Notes: generated by a model not told the origin, from the sequence alone. Positions 23,437 to 32,842 are shown, counted from the first letter of the stretch. The stretch is DNA of 64,000 bases from CAYUMU01 sp964445985 (GCA_964445985.1 CAYUMU010000023.1:8399-72398); one strand, 5' to 3'. Translations and numbers: made by a program.

Positions 23437-25377
23437 CTACCTGCTGCTGACGCGCTGCGAGGGAAAGTCGGGCGACGCTGAAACCAAGCCCAGCGGGGCT
23501 GCTGGCGCTGGTGAGAAATAGGCCAAATGCGGCGGACGCGGCTCGACCTGTTGTTGGTGCGCGCGTTGGGGCGCCGAGGACAACGAGCCGGTTGCGGCAC
23601 CGTCGGGCCGTTCCCCTCGCGCCACGGCAAGCAGGGCATCGGCGGAAACGCTCGCGGCGTATCCGTGATGGGCAAAGACCTGGGGAATGGCCTCGCAGGG
23701 AGCCGTCTTTCGCATAGCTTGCGCGAGCAGCGATTCTAATTCGTCTGCCGTGCGCGCCGTGCCGAGCGTTCCCCATGCTTGCGCCGGCAACAGATCCTCG
23801 GCATGTTGCGGCAGCAGATCGATGACCGGCAGCCCCAGGCTGGCGGCATCGATGCCAGCGCCCGAGAGACAGCTAATTCCGCACGCGGCCCGGCGAACCA
23901 ACTCTTCCAGATCACCACCGGCGATCACTTGGGCATTCAAATTGGGAAACTCGGCCAGCAGCTTCCGCAGACCAGCGGTGCGGCGGGCGGCGCGGGGATG
24001 AGCCTTGATGATCAGGCGGGCTCCCAACCGCTGCACCGCGGCAAAGGTCATGCGCAGCAGCCGGTCGTGCTCGGCCAGGGTGAGATGGAAGCGAAGCGAC
24101 TCTGGCCGGGCGTCGTTGGGAGGCGTGGTGGCGAACAGCAAAATCTCCACGGAGTTGCTCCCCCTGTCCGCAGGCCGCCAGCGCTGGGCACCCGCTAGCG
24201 AGTCGTGGCGAGCCGACCCGGTTACCGCGATTTGCTTCGCCGACACGCCGAACTGTTTTAGCTGCGTTCGACTGGTTTCACCCCAGGCAAAGAACCAATC
24301 GGCCGCCAGCGGCACAAATCCGAACGCTACCCGCGGCACGCCATGTTGCAGCACAACCGTGGGAATCCCCTGTTCGCGGGCCACGTGAACGGCAATGCGA
24401 GCCAGCGGAGTCTGGTCTTCATCGACCACGACCACCTGCGGGCGAAGCCGCGCAAACTGCCGATGGATCTGCTGGACCCTGGTGGTGCAAACGGCGGCCG
24501 ACTCGGCGGACACCCGCTGCAGCCAACGCTGCGCCAGAGAGGTCAGGTTCACGCCCTCGAAGGCAATCGGGCGAGCCAGTTCCGCGGCCGAAATCACGGC
24601 AGGATCGGCGTCCGCCCCAGGGCCTCCAAGGCAAAGCAGCTGATGTACGCCCTGCCGTCGCCAGCGTCGCCAGGTGCGAACGCAAAAGGAGTCGTACAGC
24701 CAGCAGACCTGGGCATGCCGGGCGATTAGTTGTTCGCACACGGGATCGAGGCCCGTGGCGTTTCCACAGAGCACTACCCGCGGCCCCGCCAAGAGCGATT
24801 TCATGAGTTGGCGAGTTTGCCAGGCTCCGGCGCAGCGGCGCCACCAGGCAACGCCCGCGGCGCTCGATGCGGCAGAAGTGGACGGATTGGCGTTGGCCGC
24901 GTTATGGCCCACCAGTTCCAGTCGCCAATGATAGCGCTGGGCCAACTGGCTGAATAGCTCGGCGTAGTCGTCGTCCACGCCGGGCGCCAGGTGCAACTTC
25001 ACGCCGGCGGCGGCATCGGCCATCTTGAGGCCGGCAGGTGGGCGGTCGAAGAACGCGATTACCCGCAGCAACTTCGCCAGGTGATACCGCAGCTTGCGTT
25101 CTTGAATGTAAGCCAACGAGAGGGGCTGGGGGTGCTTCGTGTGAATATGAGCTGTTGGCTGCCGTGCAGTTTCGTCGCCCTCAGGGGGCACGGGAGCGGC
25201 ATAGAGCGCGGCCAGTCGAATGGCTTCGTCGTCTACCCAGCCAGCGGCCGCGTGCATGGTGTCGTCGAGCGACCAGCGCTGGATGCTGGAGGTAGGCCAG
25301 GAGCCTTCGAGCAGTACGGCTTGCTCGGTGCTAACGCGAGGGTTAGCCAGCAGAGAAATACGGGTGTAAACGTCCAC
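23437..25377 (-). CDS. GT-B-fold transferase of capsule/CDP-glycerol glycerophosphotransferase type
   Basis: This encodes 646 residues from a GTG at 25377, with an AAAGGAAG ribosome binding site about ten bases before. The C-terminal 400 residues have the pattern of GT-B capsule and teichoic-acid transferases: GIPTVVLQHGVPR, DWFFAWGETSRTQLKQFGV, IAVTGSARHD, LIIKAHPRA and CLSGAGIDAASLGLPVIDLL, where QHG, the WG pair and the S-x-A-G-x-E/D-like site sit in order. The first 200 residues are less conserved. It may polymerise or transfer an alditol- or sugar-phosphate, or act in capsule assembly. Location in the operon between a HAD-like gene (42 bases away) and the flippase supports a surface-polymer role. 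Confidence 0.72.
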   Translation of the reverse strand: MDVYTRISLLANPRVSTEQAVLLEGSWPTSSIQRWSLDDTMHAAAGWVDDEAIRLAALYAAPVPPEGDETARQPTAHIHTKHPQPLSLAYIQERKLRYHLAKLLRVIAFFDRPPAGLKMADAAAGVKLHLAPGVDDDYAELFSQLAQRYHWRLELVGHNAANANPSTSAASSAAGVAWWRRCAGAWQTRQLMKSLLAGPRVVLCGNATGLDPVCEQLIARHAQVCWLYDSFCVRTWRRWRRQGVHQLLCLGGPGADADPAVISAAELARPIAFEGVNLTSLAQRWLQRVSAESAAVCTTRVQQIHRQFARLRPQVVVVDEDQTPLARIAVHVAREQGIPTVVLQHGVPRVAFGFVPLAADWFFAWGETSRTQLKQFGVSAKQIAVTGSARHDSLAGAQRWRPADRGSNSVEILLFATTPPNDARPESLRFHLTLAEHDRLLRMTFAAVQRLGARLIIKAHPRAARRTAGLRKLLAEFPNLNAQVIAGGDLEELVRRAACGISCLSGAGIDAASLGLPVIDLLPQHAEDLLPAQAWGTLGTARTADELESLLAQAMRKTAPCEAIPQVFAHHGYAASVSADALLAVARGERPDGAATGSLSSAPQRAHQQQVEPRPPHLAYFSPAPAAPLGLVSASPDFPSQRVSSR

Positions 25378-25418
25378 GGCCTCGGCTTCCTTTCCCCGCT
25401 TTGATTTTCATTTCTAGA

Positions 25419-26315
25419 TTATCCGGCGGCTGCTCGCTGCTTGGAACGCTCGAGATGTGCGGCCAGGTCTTCCAGGCGATTGAGGTGCAGGTGGGCTTCC
25501 ACGCTGGGTTCGTGATGGCAAGCCACGCTCAACCAGCCCAGCGATGTGGCCGCGGCCAGATCGTTGGCATCGTGCCCCACAAACGCCAAACCGCGGCGTT
25601 CGCACGCCAGGGTGGATTGCAAGGCCTGATAGCAGCGAAGGTCGGGCTTGGTGCAGCCAAAGTCGCGGCTGGTTTGCACCACGCTGGGTTCACATTGGAA
25701 CCCCAGCCCTTGCAGGCGCTGGCTCATGCCGGCGGCGGTTTCTTCGCTGTCGGCCAAGATGGAGATCCGCACTCCTGCCTGCTGCAACAACGTGATGGCC
25801 TTGCGCACGCCCGGCAAGGGTCGCAAGCTGCCATCCAGTTGGCGTCGCCAGGCGCCGCTGGCGGCCAAAACCTCAGCCGCCTGGCCCATGTTGAGCCCCA
25901 AACCTCGCAAGAAATTGCGTAACGCGACGTCGCGACTGCAGCGTCCGGAATAAACCTCTTGCAGGCATTCCAACCGCAGCACATGGGCAAACGGCCTGAA
26001 GCTGCTACGCCAACCCATGCGCGAAAGCAGGGCCAGCAGCCACCTGGTCCAGAGGGAGGAATCGTAAAGAATGCCCGCGGGCTCGATGACCACATGTTCG
26101 AGGTAGCGAAGCCGCGTAAGCAGCTGCGAATCGAGCTGGGGTGGATTGCCGTTGGCAGCTCGCGCGGCCGACTCAAAATTGAGCGCGGCGGCGACAGGGG
26201 AGCCCAGGCCAGTCGCGCGAGCGGTCTCCGTCGGGCCAGCAGGCCCAGTCAGAGTTTCGCCAGCACGCCAAGCGGGGTCGACGCAGGACGGCTTCCTTGC
26301 CGGCCGAGCAGTCAT
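25419..26315 (-). CDS. Degenerate HAD-superfamily protein in the surface-polymer locus
   Basis: This encodes 298 residues from ATG at 26315, with AGGAAG eight bases before it; the longer frame starting at 26441 has no support. After a 70-residue unconserved lead, the HAD core is seen: the helix-cap (LWTRWLLALLSRMGW...), motif II ISILADSEETAAGM, motif III Lys in FGCTKPDLRCYQ, and motif IV AFVGHDANDLAAATSLG. Motif I, which should hold DxD with the phosphoryl-accepting Asp, reads VVIEPAGILYDSSLW, so both Asp residues are gone. It is likely catalytically dead or changed. It sits between a cytidylyltransferase and a GT-B transferase, a slot where active homologues remove or check phosphate on an alditol or sugar. 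Confidence 0.78.
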   Translation of the reverse strand: MTARPARKPSCVDPAWRAGETLTGPAGPTETARATGLGSPVAAALNFESAARAANGNPPQLDSQLLTRLRYLEHVVIEPAGILYDSSLWTRWLLALLSRMGWRSSFRPFAHVLRLECLQEVYSGRCSRDVALRNFLRGLGLNMGQAAEVLAASGAWRRQLDGSLRPLPGVRKAITLLQQAGVRISILADSEETAAGMSQRLQGLGFQCEPSVVQTSRDFGCTKPDLRCYQALQSTLACERRGLAFVGHDANDLAAATSLGWLSVACHHEPSVEAHLHLNRLEDLAAHLERSKQRAAAG

Positions 26316-26480
26316 ACACAACTTCCTGTTCGCGGGGGGGAGTGCGGGTCGATTTTTGAGCGACCGGATCGGCAGGGGCCACGGTGGACATGGGCTGCCA
26401 GGGATGTACTTCGGTGATGTTGAGGGACAAATCGGGAGCAACTACCAAAAATGAAGCTAGCAGCCAGATCAAGCTGCCGG

Positions 26481-27206
26481 TCAACCACCGCTACGGTTAA
26501 GCACGGCCATCCGCTTCCGCAGCGCCGGTTGTCCTTCGAGCAACTCGGCAATGCGGTGCCATTCCAAGCGGTCGGGGCCGAGGGCCTCGACAATCGTCTG
26601 GGCGTTGGCAAGGTCTTCTTCCGAGCCGATGGTCAAACGCATATCTTGGCGGTCCAGCCGCTCCGGCGCCGGAACCAGCCGCACTTGGAAGAACTCGGGG
26701 TGAGCGAATAAATATCGCAAAGGGTGTTCGCGCTCGGAAAACTGACGCGCCAAGCGACTCGCCTTGAGGATCGCGTCGGCAGAGCACCATTCGGCGAACA
26801 AGCCCACGGGCGAGAGGATACCCGGCCGGCCATCGCGGAGACAATAGGTGATGTAGTCGCAGTTGGGATGCTCGTCGGCCGTGTTCACCAGCCGATCGAC
26901 CAGCACGGGATCGACGAAGGGAGCATCGGCCACCAGGCGAACCACGCCATCGGGCCGGAAGCGCTCGACAACGTCGACCATGCGTCCCAAGGCATCGCTG
27001 GCATAGCTGCGGAACACGGGAACATCGGATGGAACCAGCCGCGAAAGCGTCTCCGTGGGACCGTTATCGCTCGCGAGCACCACCACGGCATCGAGCCGCT
27101 CACAATCGGTGGCGTTGCGAACCACCCATTCGAGAATGGGACGGCCACCCAGGCGGCGACCCAATTTTGTACGATCGGTAACTTCAATCACACCTAGCGT
27201 GGTCAT
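26481..27206 (-). CDS. Cytidylyltransferase-like nucleotidyltransferase (SpsF/NeuA-type)
   Basis: This encodes 241 residues. The fold is a short GT-A-type nucleotidyltransferase: LGRRLGGRPILEWVVRNA at the N-terminal nucleotide loop, VVVLASDNGPTETLSRLV, then RLVADAPFVDPVLVDRLV with the metal-binding Asp typical of SpsF/CMP-sugar synthetases, and an EEDLANAQTIVEAL tail. The typical N-terminal GLARLGSxRLPGK motif is much shortened. It probably activates a sugar or alditol phosphate with CTP for the genes downstream, but the exact substrate is unknown. It begins the surface-polymer locus; the next gene starts 165 bases on. Confidence 0.8.
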   Translation of the reverse strand: MTTLGVIEVTDRTKLGRRLGGRPILEWVVRNATDCERLDAVVVLASDNGPTETLSRLVPSDVPVFRSYASDALGRMVDVVERFRPDGVVRLVADAPFVDPVLVDRLVNTADEHPNCDYITYCLRDGRPGILSPVGLFAEWCSADAILKASRLARQFSEREHPLRYLFAHPEFFQVRLVPAPERLDRQDMRLTIGSEEDLANAQTIVEALGPDRLEWHRIAELLEGQPALRKRMAVLNRSGG

Positions 27207-27362
27207 CCGTTCCCCTTCGGCCAGTGGCGTTGGCTCTGTTGGGTGTCAGTCGCCCCTCCCTATCATCCATCCGTGCGCGGGCAATCTAGCACGGTCAGAA
27301 ACCCAGGGTCAAGACGAGCGAGCTCGCCGGTCCCGCTCGGCGAAACATCGCCGAGGGCAATG

Positions 27363-28211
27363 CTAGCGGTCTTCGTCCGCGGCATCGGTCGCGGGGGGCT
27401 CGGCCATTTCTGCCTGCGCCTTTTGAATCTGTCGCAGGGCACGATCGGCGGCGAGACGAATCTTTTCGGCCTTTTCGCTGCTGCCCGGCAGTCGCGTGCC
27501 GCGGGCGAGGGCCTGCATGACCCTGGGGTCGGCCTTGCCAATATTGCCCAGGGCTTCCGCGGAAAGAATGTAGTACGGCATGCCATGCGCGGCCAACTCT
27601 TTCTCCCCTCGAATCAACAGGATAAGGAGCAGCGGAATGGCCTCTTCATTGCTAATTTTTCCCAAAGCCCGGATGGCGTCGGAACGGATTAGCGGGTTGA
27701 TCGCCAACGGCTGGATTTGCCGCGTGGTCTGGTAGGGGGCGACATCGTTTCTGCCCCGGCCGCCGCGGGCCACGCTTTCAATCGCCGGGATGGCGTCTTT
27801 GGCCGCTGGCCCCAGTTCGCCCAAGGCTTTCACGGCCTCCCAACGGTTTTTGGCCCGGAGGTCTTCGGCCAGCGATTTGAGGAGCGCCGGCGTGGCCCAA
27901 TCGTGATAGCGGTCGACCTGCCCCAGCGACCAGATGGCGCCGCGGCGAACTTCCGCATCAACGTCGGCCAGCGTCGCCAGTAGCTTCTTGACCACCTCGG
28001 CCGATTGCGGGCGGCGTTTTCCTATCTCGTAGGCGGCCAGCCGCCGCACCTTGTCGTCGGCATGATCGAGAGCGGCAAATAGCTCTTCGAATGTGCGACC
28101 ATCGGTTGCATACGGAGGATCTTGAGCCACGGCTGGCGGAACAAGAACTGCTTGGCTGCTTTGCCACACGATCAAGAGTGCGAATACGAGCTTTGCCGAT
28201 GCGCTCTTCAT
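27363..28211 (-). CDS. Secreted HEAT-repeat protein
   Basis: This encodes 282 residues. A signal peptide is clear (MKSASAKLVFALLIVWQSSQ..., with a likely cut near PAVAQD). The mature part is made of HEAT/PBS-lyase-like repeats, for example DKVRRLAAYEIGKRRP, AEVRRGAIWSLGQVD, NRWEAVKALGELGPAA and SDAIRALGKISNEEAI. Such helical solenoids bind other proteins. It follows the ceramidase-like gene by 53 bases on the same strand, so both may act in the periplasm. No catalytic residues are evident. Confidence 0.82.
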   Translation of the reverse strand: MKSASAKLVFALLIVWQSSQAVLVPPAVAQDPPYATDGRTFEELFAALDHADDKVRRLAAYEIGKRRPQSAEVVKKLLATLADVDAEVRRGAIWSLGQVDRYHDWATPALLKSLAEDLRAKNRWEAVKALGELGPAAKDAIPAIESVARGGRGRNDVAPYQTTRQIQPLAINPLIRSDAIRALGKISNEEAIPLLLILLIRGEKELAAHGMPYYILSAEALGNIGKADPRVMQALARGTRLPGSSEKAEKIRLAADRALRQIQKAQAEMAEPPATDAADEDR

Positions 28212-28264
28212 ACAACGCCGCCCTCCACCTTCACTTCAACGGCCACCTTCGGCGGGATCGGAAC

Positions 28265-29674
28265 TTACTTGCCGCCCGACACTTCTTTTTTCATTTGTTG
28301 ATGAACCTCGTCCACCAGCAGGTCCTCGACTTTCGGCGACCAAACGGTAGGCAGCCCATAATAGATCATCGAAGCATCGCCTTCGTAGCGGCCCTCGCGC
28401 AGCACCCGCCGCGAGGGAATGTAGGCCATTACGTCGTTGGCGTAGCCGGCCACCCAGATTTGCGGCCTGAGTTCTTCTTTGAGGCGGAGCGCGTAATCCA
28501 CGACCACCTCGCCACCCAAGATCACCCATTGCAAATCGGGGCCGAGTCGCCAGGTTTGCACGGGGTAGGGGTAGGTTGTGGCCAACACGCCGTCTTGCTG
28601 GAGCCGCGCCAGCAGCAGTTCGGCGCGCCGCGCCGCATAGCGGTTGGAAGATTGGGTGTCGGCTTGCAGTTGCTCGACACTCGGCAGTGGGGCGAGCGGA
28701 AACTTGAGCTCGGCATAGGCGGAGTCAATCGCGCCTTGGTCGATTGCCTTCAACGGCGAGGCCAGCGTTTGATCGACGGCATCGGCCAACTGCTTGCCGT
28801 AGCTCTTGGCCAGTTCGACCGTGCGGCGCGGAAGCGGATTTTGATCGGCCCCGCAGCCGGCCCAAAACAGGGCGACCGCGCCCGGATGTCGCCGCTCCAA
28901 TTCTTGCTGGGCAAAGCCTGGATAATCGCCCGACCACTGGTAAAAGCTCAGCACCGTGGCGTGGCAGGCGTAGCCAAACAGCACCGCTTTCAATTTGTCG
29001 TCTTTGGAGTTCGTCACACGCAGAACCGGCACGCTGTGATCGGTAGGCCCCTTCAGTTGACCGGCCTCGCGAAGCTTGGGCACCTCGGCCTCGGGGTTTT
29101 CGCGGCGATTTACCGCAAAATCGGTCTCACCCGACCCCCACGCCAAACGGCAAGGAGCAAGATCGGCGACCGCCGCGGCCACCGTGTTGACCAGCGTTTT
29201 CTTCAACTGGGCCGTGTATTCGTCCACCCGTTGCCACTGCTCTTCACTCAGAAAGTACATCGCGCCCAGATTGCGGCCGACCACCGGCCCGGTGTGCGTG
29301 TGCGACGTAAAGATGGCAACCTGCGACAGTTCCCAACCATGCTGCCGGCAGACTTCATTCCGCACGGCCAGCGAGGTCTCGCGGTCGATGCCAACCAGGT
29401 CGAGCGTGATGGCGGCGACTTGTTTCCCTTGAGGATCTTCGATCACCAGCACCTTGGCCCACAGGTCGGTGAGCTTGCCTTCGGCCACGTGGTCGCGTCC
29501 GCCGTAGCCCGACATCCACATCGGCTTTTCTGGCGTGACCGCCGTTTTGGCCACGCCGGCCTTCCAGCCCGAGGCAGCCGGCAGTGTCTCGGCCCGCAAT
29601 GCTGCCGGAGAAATGCAACTGGCGATGCACAACAGGCATCCCCACCATCTGGCTAGTGAAACGAACCAAGGCAT
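28265..29674 (-). CDS. Secreted neutral/alkaline ceramidase-like protein
   Basis: This encodes 469 residues from ATG at 29674, which starts a signal peptide (MPWFVSLARWWGCLLCIASC..., cut near LRAE); the frame continues 63 codons upstream without family character. It shows the N-terminal domain pattern of neutral ceramidases and their planctomycete relatives: GVAKTAVTPEKPMWMSGYGGR, LDLVGIDRE, FTSHTHTGP (metal-site His), FGYACHATVL and WAGCGADQNP. Ceramidases hydrolyse the amide of N-acyl-sphingosine using Zn2+. The planctomycete proteins are a broad group and may act on other amides; the second metal His and the C-terminal immunoglobulin-like domain could not be traced. It is grouped with the HEAT gene. 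Confidence 0.82.
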   Translation of the reverse strand: MPWFVSLARWWGCLLCIASCISPAALRAETLPAASGWKAGVAKTAVTPEKPMWMSGYGGRDHVAEGKLTDLWAKVLVIEDPQGKQVAAITLDLVGIDRETSLAVRNEVCRQHGWELSQVAIFTSHTHTGPVVGRNLGAMYFLSEEQWQRVDEYTAQLKKTLVNTVAAAVADLAPCRLAWGSGETDFAVNRRENPEAEVPKLREAGQLKGPTDHSVPVLRVTNSKDDKLKAVLFGYACHATVLSFYQWSGDYPGFAQQELERRHPGAVALFWAGCGADQNPLPRRTVELAKSYGKQLADAVDQTLASPLKAIDQGAIDSAYAELKFPLAPLPSVEQLQADTQSSNRYAARRAELLLARLQQDGVLATTYPYPVQTWRLGPDLQWVILGGEVVVDYALRLKEELRPQIWVAGYANDVMAYIPSRRVLREGRYEGDASMIYYGLPTVWSPKVEDLLVDEVHQQMKKEVSGGK

Positions 29675-29893
29675 CGCGGTGATATTCCTGAAAGAAGAGC
29701 CAAGCGGGGACGATTCGACCGGGGGCGATCGGCCATTCACGAACGCCGCCATTCTAAATCCGCGGAAACCGCGGCAACAACTGGCCCGCTGTGATAAATT
29801 CCAAAGGGTGGCAGGCACGCGACTGCTCCGTTTGCCGTGATCGCGAGCTGTTTTTTCGTACACTTCATTCCCTGGTTCCTACGAATTTTGCCA

Positions 29894-31531
29894 ATGGATT
29901 CGACCACCACCGTTGGCACCCGGCTGACCATCGATCGCTTGACGGTTCGCGCCGCGGGCCGCGTGCTGCTGAGCGCGGCCGAGGCCGAGTTCCTGCCGGG
30001 GCAGGTAACCCTGATCGTGGGGCCCAGCGGCGCCGGCAAGTCGATCCTGCTTCGAACCCTGGCCGGCCTCTTGGGCCGCGAGCAAGGCGAAATCTCCATC
30101 AGTGGCAGCGTGCGATTCGACGACATCGAAACCCTCGGCAAGCGCAGCCGCCCTCCGGTGGGCGTGGTGTTTCAAAGCTTCGCCCTGTTCGACGAGCTTT
30201 CGCCGCTCGAGAATGTGCGGTTCGCGCAAGCCCACCGACCGCGAGAATTGACCGTGGCGGCCAGCGATAGCGCTGCCGCTTTGTTAGATGAGTTGCACGT
30301 GCCGCGAAACGTGCGGACGGCTTCGCTCAGCGGCGGTCAACGTCAACGGTTGGCGATTGCCCGCACGCTGGCTTATGCCCCGGGCGTGTTGCTCTACGAC
30401 GAGCCCACCTCGGGGCTCGATGCGGGCACGGCGGAGCAGGTTGCCCGACTGATTCGCGATACGCACGCGGCCCATCCCAGCACGTCGATCATTGTCACCC
30501 ACGATTATGCCTCGCTGATCCCGATTGCCGACGTGGTATACCTGCTCGACACCGAGAAGAAATGCCTGGTGAACGTGCCGCGCGACGCGTGGCCCCAACT
30601 GCGAGAGATGCTGCGGCCCCAACCGGCGGTCATCCCACCACGCGGCGAATCGAGTGGCGATGTTGGCAACGCGCCGGCCGCCCGTTCAGAAGAGCCCTGG
30701 CTCAAATCCGTGTCCCGCCGATGGTGGCGCTCGGCCGTGCAAGGCGCCCGTTCGTTCTTGGAAGCGGCCCCCGGCGGCTCGCGCGACCTCACGGCAATTC
30801 TTGGCTTCATTCCCCGCTGGCGCAGCCCCCTGTGGGGTATGCGATATTTCTTGCACTACCTCCGGCTAGTGGCGGGGCCTTCGGCCTGGCTGTATATCGG
30901 ACTCTCGGGCGCCATCATCGGCTTCGTGGCCACGTATTTCACTTTTCAGTTCTTTCCGTTCAAGGCATTTACGGTGCCGGTGCTGGAAGAAGACCTGCTG
31001 CAATCGCTCGGCTTTGCCCTGTATCGCATTTTGGTGCCGGTGATGGCGACGATCCTCATTGCCGCCCGCTGCGGCGCGGCCGTGGCTTCGGATGTGGGCG
31101 GCAAAGCCTACGGTCAGCAACTCGACGCCCTCCGCACTTTCAACGCTCCCCCTCCCCGGTACTTGCTCACCGGCATTCTGTATGCCTTTGTGATTGGCAC
31201 GCCGCTGCTGGTGTGGATGGGCTACCAGGTAGCCCGGCTGGTCAGCCTGATGGTCTTTACCGGCATGTACGCGGATCGCGGACCTTTCTACTGGGATCAG
31301 AATTTTCAAGCGGCCCTTCGCCAGCCTGGCAGCATGTTCTACCTCGGCACGGGCTGGTTGCTGGCCAAGGTGCTCATTTGTGGGGTGCTGATCGCCTGGG
31401 TGGCCTACTTTCGCGGCGCCATCCCCAAGTACTCGCACCGCGACGTAAGCACCGGCATCACCACCACCGTGCTGTGGGCCACGCTGCTGGTGCTCATCGT
31501 GCATTTTGTGTTCGCCTTCTTGGAGTTTTAA
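29894..31531 (+). CDS. Fused ABC ATPase-permease of the MlaF-MlaE type
   Basis: This encodes 545 residues from ATG at 29894. The N-terminal 230 residues are an ABC ATPase with Walker A GPSGAGKSILLRTLAGL, Q-loop VVFQSFALFDEL, signature LSGGQRQRLAIARTL, and Walker B VLLYDEPTSGLDAG. After a 90-residue Pro/Glu/Arg-rich linker, the C-terminal 240 residues are an MlaE-like permease with membrane helices around SAWLYIGLSGAIIGFVATYFTFQFFP, ILVPVMATILIAARCGAAVASDVGG (a good match to the MlaE core) and the two last helices. MlaFE moves phospholipid across the inner membrane. In most bacteria MlaF and MlaE are separate proteins, so the fusion is notable. No MCE-domain MlaD or other partner is next to it. 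Confidence 0.87.
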   Translation: MDSTTTVGTRLTIDRLTVRAAGRVLLSAAEAEFLPGQVTLIVGPSGAGKSILLRTLAGLLGREQGEISISGSVRFDDIETLGKRSRPPVGVVFQSFALFDELSPLENVRFAQAHRPRELTVAASDSAAALLDELHVPRNVRTASLSGGQRQRLAIARTLAYAPGVLLYDEPTSGLDAGTAEQVARLIRDTHAAHPSTSIIVTHDYASLIPIADVVYLLDTEKKCLVNVPRDAWPQLREMLRPQPAVIPPRGESSGDVGNAPAARSEEPWLKSVSRRWWRSAVQGARSFLEAAPGGSRDLTAILGFIPRWRSPLWGMRYFLHYLRLVAGPSAWLYIGLSGAIIGFVATYFTFQFFPFKAFTVPVLEEDLLQSLGFALYRILVPVMATILIAARCGAAVASDVGGKAYGQQLDALRTFNAPPPRYLLTGILYAFVIGTPLLVWMGYQVARLVSLMVFTGMYADRGPFYWDQNFQAALRQPGSMFYLGTGWLLAKVLICGVLIAWVAYFRGAIPKYSHRDVSTGITTTVLWATLLVLIVHFVFAFLEF

Positions 31532-31592
31532 CCGGCCGGCGATCATTTTCTTCTCGGAAACTTGTTGATATTTTATTGCTCCTCGCGAACCC

Positions 31593-31619
31593 GTCATTCC
31601 CGCGAAGGCGGGAATCCAG
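31593..31619. repeat. REP-like palindrome, copy 1
   Basis: ATTCCCGCG pairs with CGGGAAT around a few bases, flanked by GTC and CCAG. The same element, differing in the loop, lies at 49159-49185; a shortened relative is at 46199-46217. Such sequences are common as dispersed palindromes in many bacteria. Confidence 0.65.
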
Positions 31620-31816
31620 AAGCGGCGGATAACGCGCTACTATTTTCATCACCGCAGAATCAAATTCTGAATCGGAAGTTATTCTTCAACGGCGCCTTGA
31701 GCGCCTTCACATACCAGGCCGCCAAACCCACAATAGGCAGGGAGCACCCACGCCGACCGTGCGGTGCCATTGGCCTTCACCGAAGTTTTGTTCCCCGCCG
31801 CGAAAGCCGCCCCGCC

Positions 31817-32638
31817 ATGCAACCCGTCCTCAGCCAGGTCTGTTCGCTGCACGCCGACTTCGAAACCGACTTGGCCGACTACGCCGCCGGCGCCTGCACG
31901 CATATCGAAGTCTGGCTGGGCAAACTCGAAACCTGGCTGCACAACCACACGCTGGACGAAGTTCGCGGCCTGCTCGATCAACATGGCCTGACGTTGCCCG
32001 TGGCCAGCTACCAGGGCGGCCTGCTCAGCAGTCAGGGAGAAGCGCGCCGCGAGCACTGGAACCATTTTGCCAGGCGGCTCGACCTGTGCGGAGAATTAAA
32101 GATCGGCACGCTGGTGGTGGCGGCCGACGTGGCCTCGCCCGTCGAAGAACAAGACATCGAGCGGGTTCAAGTCTCGCTGATTCAAGCGGCCCAACAGTCG
32201 GCCGAGCGAGGCGTGCGCATTGCCCTGGAGTTCCAAGCCCGCAGCCTGCTGGGCAACAACCTGCAAACGGCGGCCGCCTTGATCGAGGCGGCCGAACAAC
32301 CCAACCTGGGCATCTGCCTCGACTCGTTTCACTTCTTCAACGGCCCCAGCAAGACCGAAGACCTGGCTTACCTGACGCCCGAGAATCTGTTCCACGTGCA
32401 GCTCTCCGACCTCTCAGGCGTGGCCCGCGAGTTGGCCACCGACAGCCACCGCATCCTCCCCGGCGACGGCGACCTGCCGATAGCCGGACTGGTGGAACAC
32501 CTCCGCAACCTAGGCTACGCAGGCACGGTCAGCATCGAGCTCATGAACCCCGAAATCTGGCAAGTGCCGCCGCGACAATTTGGGGAAATCGCGATGACCT
32601 CGCTACGGCGGGCGCTGGGCCTGGCCAGCATGGAATAA
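31817..32638 (+). CDS. Sugar phosphate isomerase/epimerase-like TIM barrel
   Basis: This encodes 273 residues from ATG at 31817; the long upstream open frame passes through a REP-like repeat and is not coding. It belongs to the xylose isomerase/AP endonuclease 2 barrel family. Probable metal ligands are Glu in IALEFQARS, Asp and His in GICLDSFHFF, His/Gln in FHVQLSDLS, and Glu in VSIELMN. The GDGDLPIAGLVEHLRNLGYAGTVSIE stretch is typical. Family members isomerise or epimerise sugars and inositols; the substrate is not evident. It converges on the first AAA+ gene, with 204 bases between. Confidence 0.83.
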   Translation: MQPVLSQVCSLHADFETDLADYAAGACTHIEVWLGKLETWLHNHTLDEVRGLLDQHGLTLPVASYQGGLLSSQGEARREHWNHFARRLDLCGELKIGTLVVAADVASPVEEQDIERVQVSLIQAAQQSAERGVRIALEFQARSLLGNNLQTAAALIEAAEQPNLGICLDSFHFFNGPSKTEDLAYLTPENLFHVQLSDLSGVARELATDSHRILPGDGDLPIAGLVEHLRNLGYAGTVSIELMNPEIWQVPPRQFGEIAMTSLRRALGLASME

Positions 32639-32842
32639 TGGAAGAATGTACCCGGGCGTGTAAGCGTAGTATCGCTTCGAGAATCGCCATCTTGAGTTCG
32701 TTTGGCATCATCGGCCTGCGTCAATAGAAACGCTGTTGACGAAATCCAACGACACACTTTGCCTCGCTCAAAGTGGCTGCTATTGACGTCGCCCCATGTG
32801 GCTGGAGTTAAGTGCCCCCTGACACAACCGAGCGAAAACCCG

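Noticed and set aside
28091..29656. Plus-strand 521-codon open frame over the ceramidase-like and HEAT genes
   Set aside because: It covers two recognised minus-strand genes and has the same low-information His/Gln/Arg-rich composition.
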